Below are positions 6,816-6,988 of a DNA stretch of 6,988 nt, piece by piece. How positions within the stretch are numbered: position 1 is the stretch's first letter; every line of letters begins with the position of its first letter. This DNA is from Gammaproteobacteria bacterium (GTDB lineage: Bacteria; Pseudomonadota; Gammaproteobacteria; SZUA-152). The notes beneath the pieces were generated by a model, which saw only the letters and a program-made list of their open reading frames with translations, made no database searches and was not told where the DNA came from. The translations under genes were made by a program, and so were the position numbers. The DNA is taken from assembly GCA_030613605.1 (NCBI GenBank), contig JAUWLO010000109.1, positions 1 to 6,988 of the forward strand, written 5' to 3'.

Positions 6816-6844
6816 AATGTAACAATGACGGGGGCTTTCGGCAA
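6816..6844 (-). promoter_or_regulatory. Candidate sigma-70 promoter of mreB and the elongasome cluster
   Basis: On the minus strand, TTGCCG (6839-6844, 4 of 6 to the -35 consensus) and TACATT (6816-6821, 4 of 6 to the -10) are separated by 17 bp. A TGn extended -10 lies directly upstream of the hexamer. Transcription would begin near 6809 and give a leader of about 50 nt before mreB. Another hexamer, TATGAT, exists further upstream on the same strand but lacks a matching -35. This is pattern reading only. Confidence 0.4.
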
Positions 6845-6866
6845 GGTGCGAGGGATTTTCTGGCAT

Positions 6867-6881
6867 CATATTAACGATATG
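6867..6881. repeat. Short inverted repeat CATAT-N5-ATATG in the mreB-gatC divergent region
   Basis: A perfect 5-bp dyad with a 5-bp centre (TAACG). It covers the candidate gatC -35 hexamer (6871-6876) and lies about 22 bp upstream of the candidate mreB -35, a position where a dimeric regulator could act. Five-bp AT-rich arms can occur by chance, so operator function is speculative. Confidence 0.3.
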
Positions 6882-6900
6882 TTCCCCATTATGTGATAAA
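6871..6900 (+). promoter_or_regulatory. Candidate sigma-70 promoter of gatC
   Basis: TTAACG (6871-6876, 4 of 6 to -35) and GATAAA (6895-6900, 4 of 6 to -10) are 18 bp apart, and TGT directly before the -10 gives an extended -10. The expected start near 6907 leaves a leader of just under 60 nt that includes a T7 run at 6911-6917. A GAGAG stretch at 6952-6956 could be the ribosome binding site for gatC. Prediction by eye only. Confidence 0.4.
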
Positions 6901-6964
6901 TTCTGCACTCTTTTTTTACGGCCGATAGAAATGCCTTTAGTCTGATATTAGCGAGAGATTCTGC

Positions 6965-6988
6965 ATGTCCCTGGAAAAACAAGATATT
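6965..6988 (+). CDS. gatC: GatC, subunit C of Asp-tRNA(Asn)/Glu-tRNA(Gln) amidotransferase (first 8 codons only)
   Basis: The right edge cuts this gene after 8 codons, MSLEKQDI. This matches the usual GatC opening (MSLEK, an acidic residue, then Ile/Val before the KIAHLARL helix). GatC stabilises GatA in the GatCAB complex, which converts Glu-tRNA(Gln) or Asp-tRNA(Asn) to the cognate amidated tRNA in organisms lacking the direct synthetase. A purine stretch (GCGAGAG) precedes the ATG by about 8 nt. The divergent mreB/gatC arrangement is known from Pseudomonas, which strengthens a call that 8 residues alone could not carry. gatA and gatB would be expected beyond the window. Confidence 0.75.

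Noticed and set aside
1..6988. A novel defence, mobile or accessory system
   Set aside because: Every sizeable stretch is accounted for by conserved elongasome genes, rlpA and gatC; no repeats, integrase, transposase or unassigned gene remains.

Overview
This window looks like ordinary chromosomal core DNA from a gammaproteobacterium, most likely in the Pseudomonadales/Cellvibrionales neighbourhood. That placement rests on the protein sequences, on a rodA-mltB-rlpA order like the one I remember from Pseudomonas, and on gatC lying divergent to mreB. I cannot name the species. I see no mobile element, CRISPR array, tRNA or rRNA, and no gene of foreign appearance.

Layout: positions 6758 down to 1 form one tightly packed minus-strand cluster of cell-elongation genes, in transcription order mreB, mreC, mreD, mrdA (PBP2), mrdB/rodA, mltB and the 5' end of rlpA. 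Spacing is minimal: about 30 bp for mreB-mreC (from the start chosen here), 4-bp overlaps for mreC-mreD and mrdA-rodA, 16 bp for mreD-mrdA, 60 bp for rodA-mltB and 16 bp for mltB-rlpA. On the plus strand, the first 8 codons of gatC (tRNA-dependent amidotransferase subunit C) appear at the right edge. A 206-bp divergent promoter region separates gatC from mreB.

The genes make a coherent rod-shape (elongasome) module. MreB filaments and the membrane proteins MreC and MreD organise the synthase pair. RodA, a SEDS glycosyltransferase, polymerises glycan and PBP2, a transpeptidase, cross-links it. MltB (lytic transglycosylase) and RlpA (septal/peptidoglycan-associated lipoprotein) process or bind the product. 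In E. coli, mreBCD and mrdAB sit at separate loci; here they are joined.

The most interesting observation is the start of mreC. The conserved MreC N-terminus is encoded between the mreB stop and the first usable GTG, but no ATG, GTG or TTG exists in any frame of that stretch. Where the family normally has its initiator Met there is an ATA codon, 7 nt after a good GGGAG ribosome binding site. This is either a genuine AUA-initiated gene or a one-base change or sequence error. Smaller points are an Asp-to-Cys change at the putative zinc site of PBP2, an MltB without a lipobox, a GTG-started mrdA without a visible Shine-Dalgarno, and a short inverted repeat over the predicted gatC -35 element.
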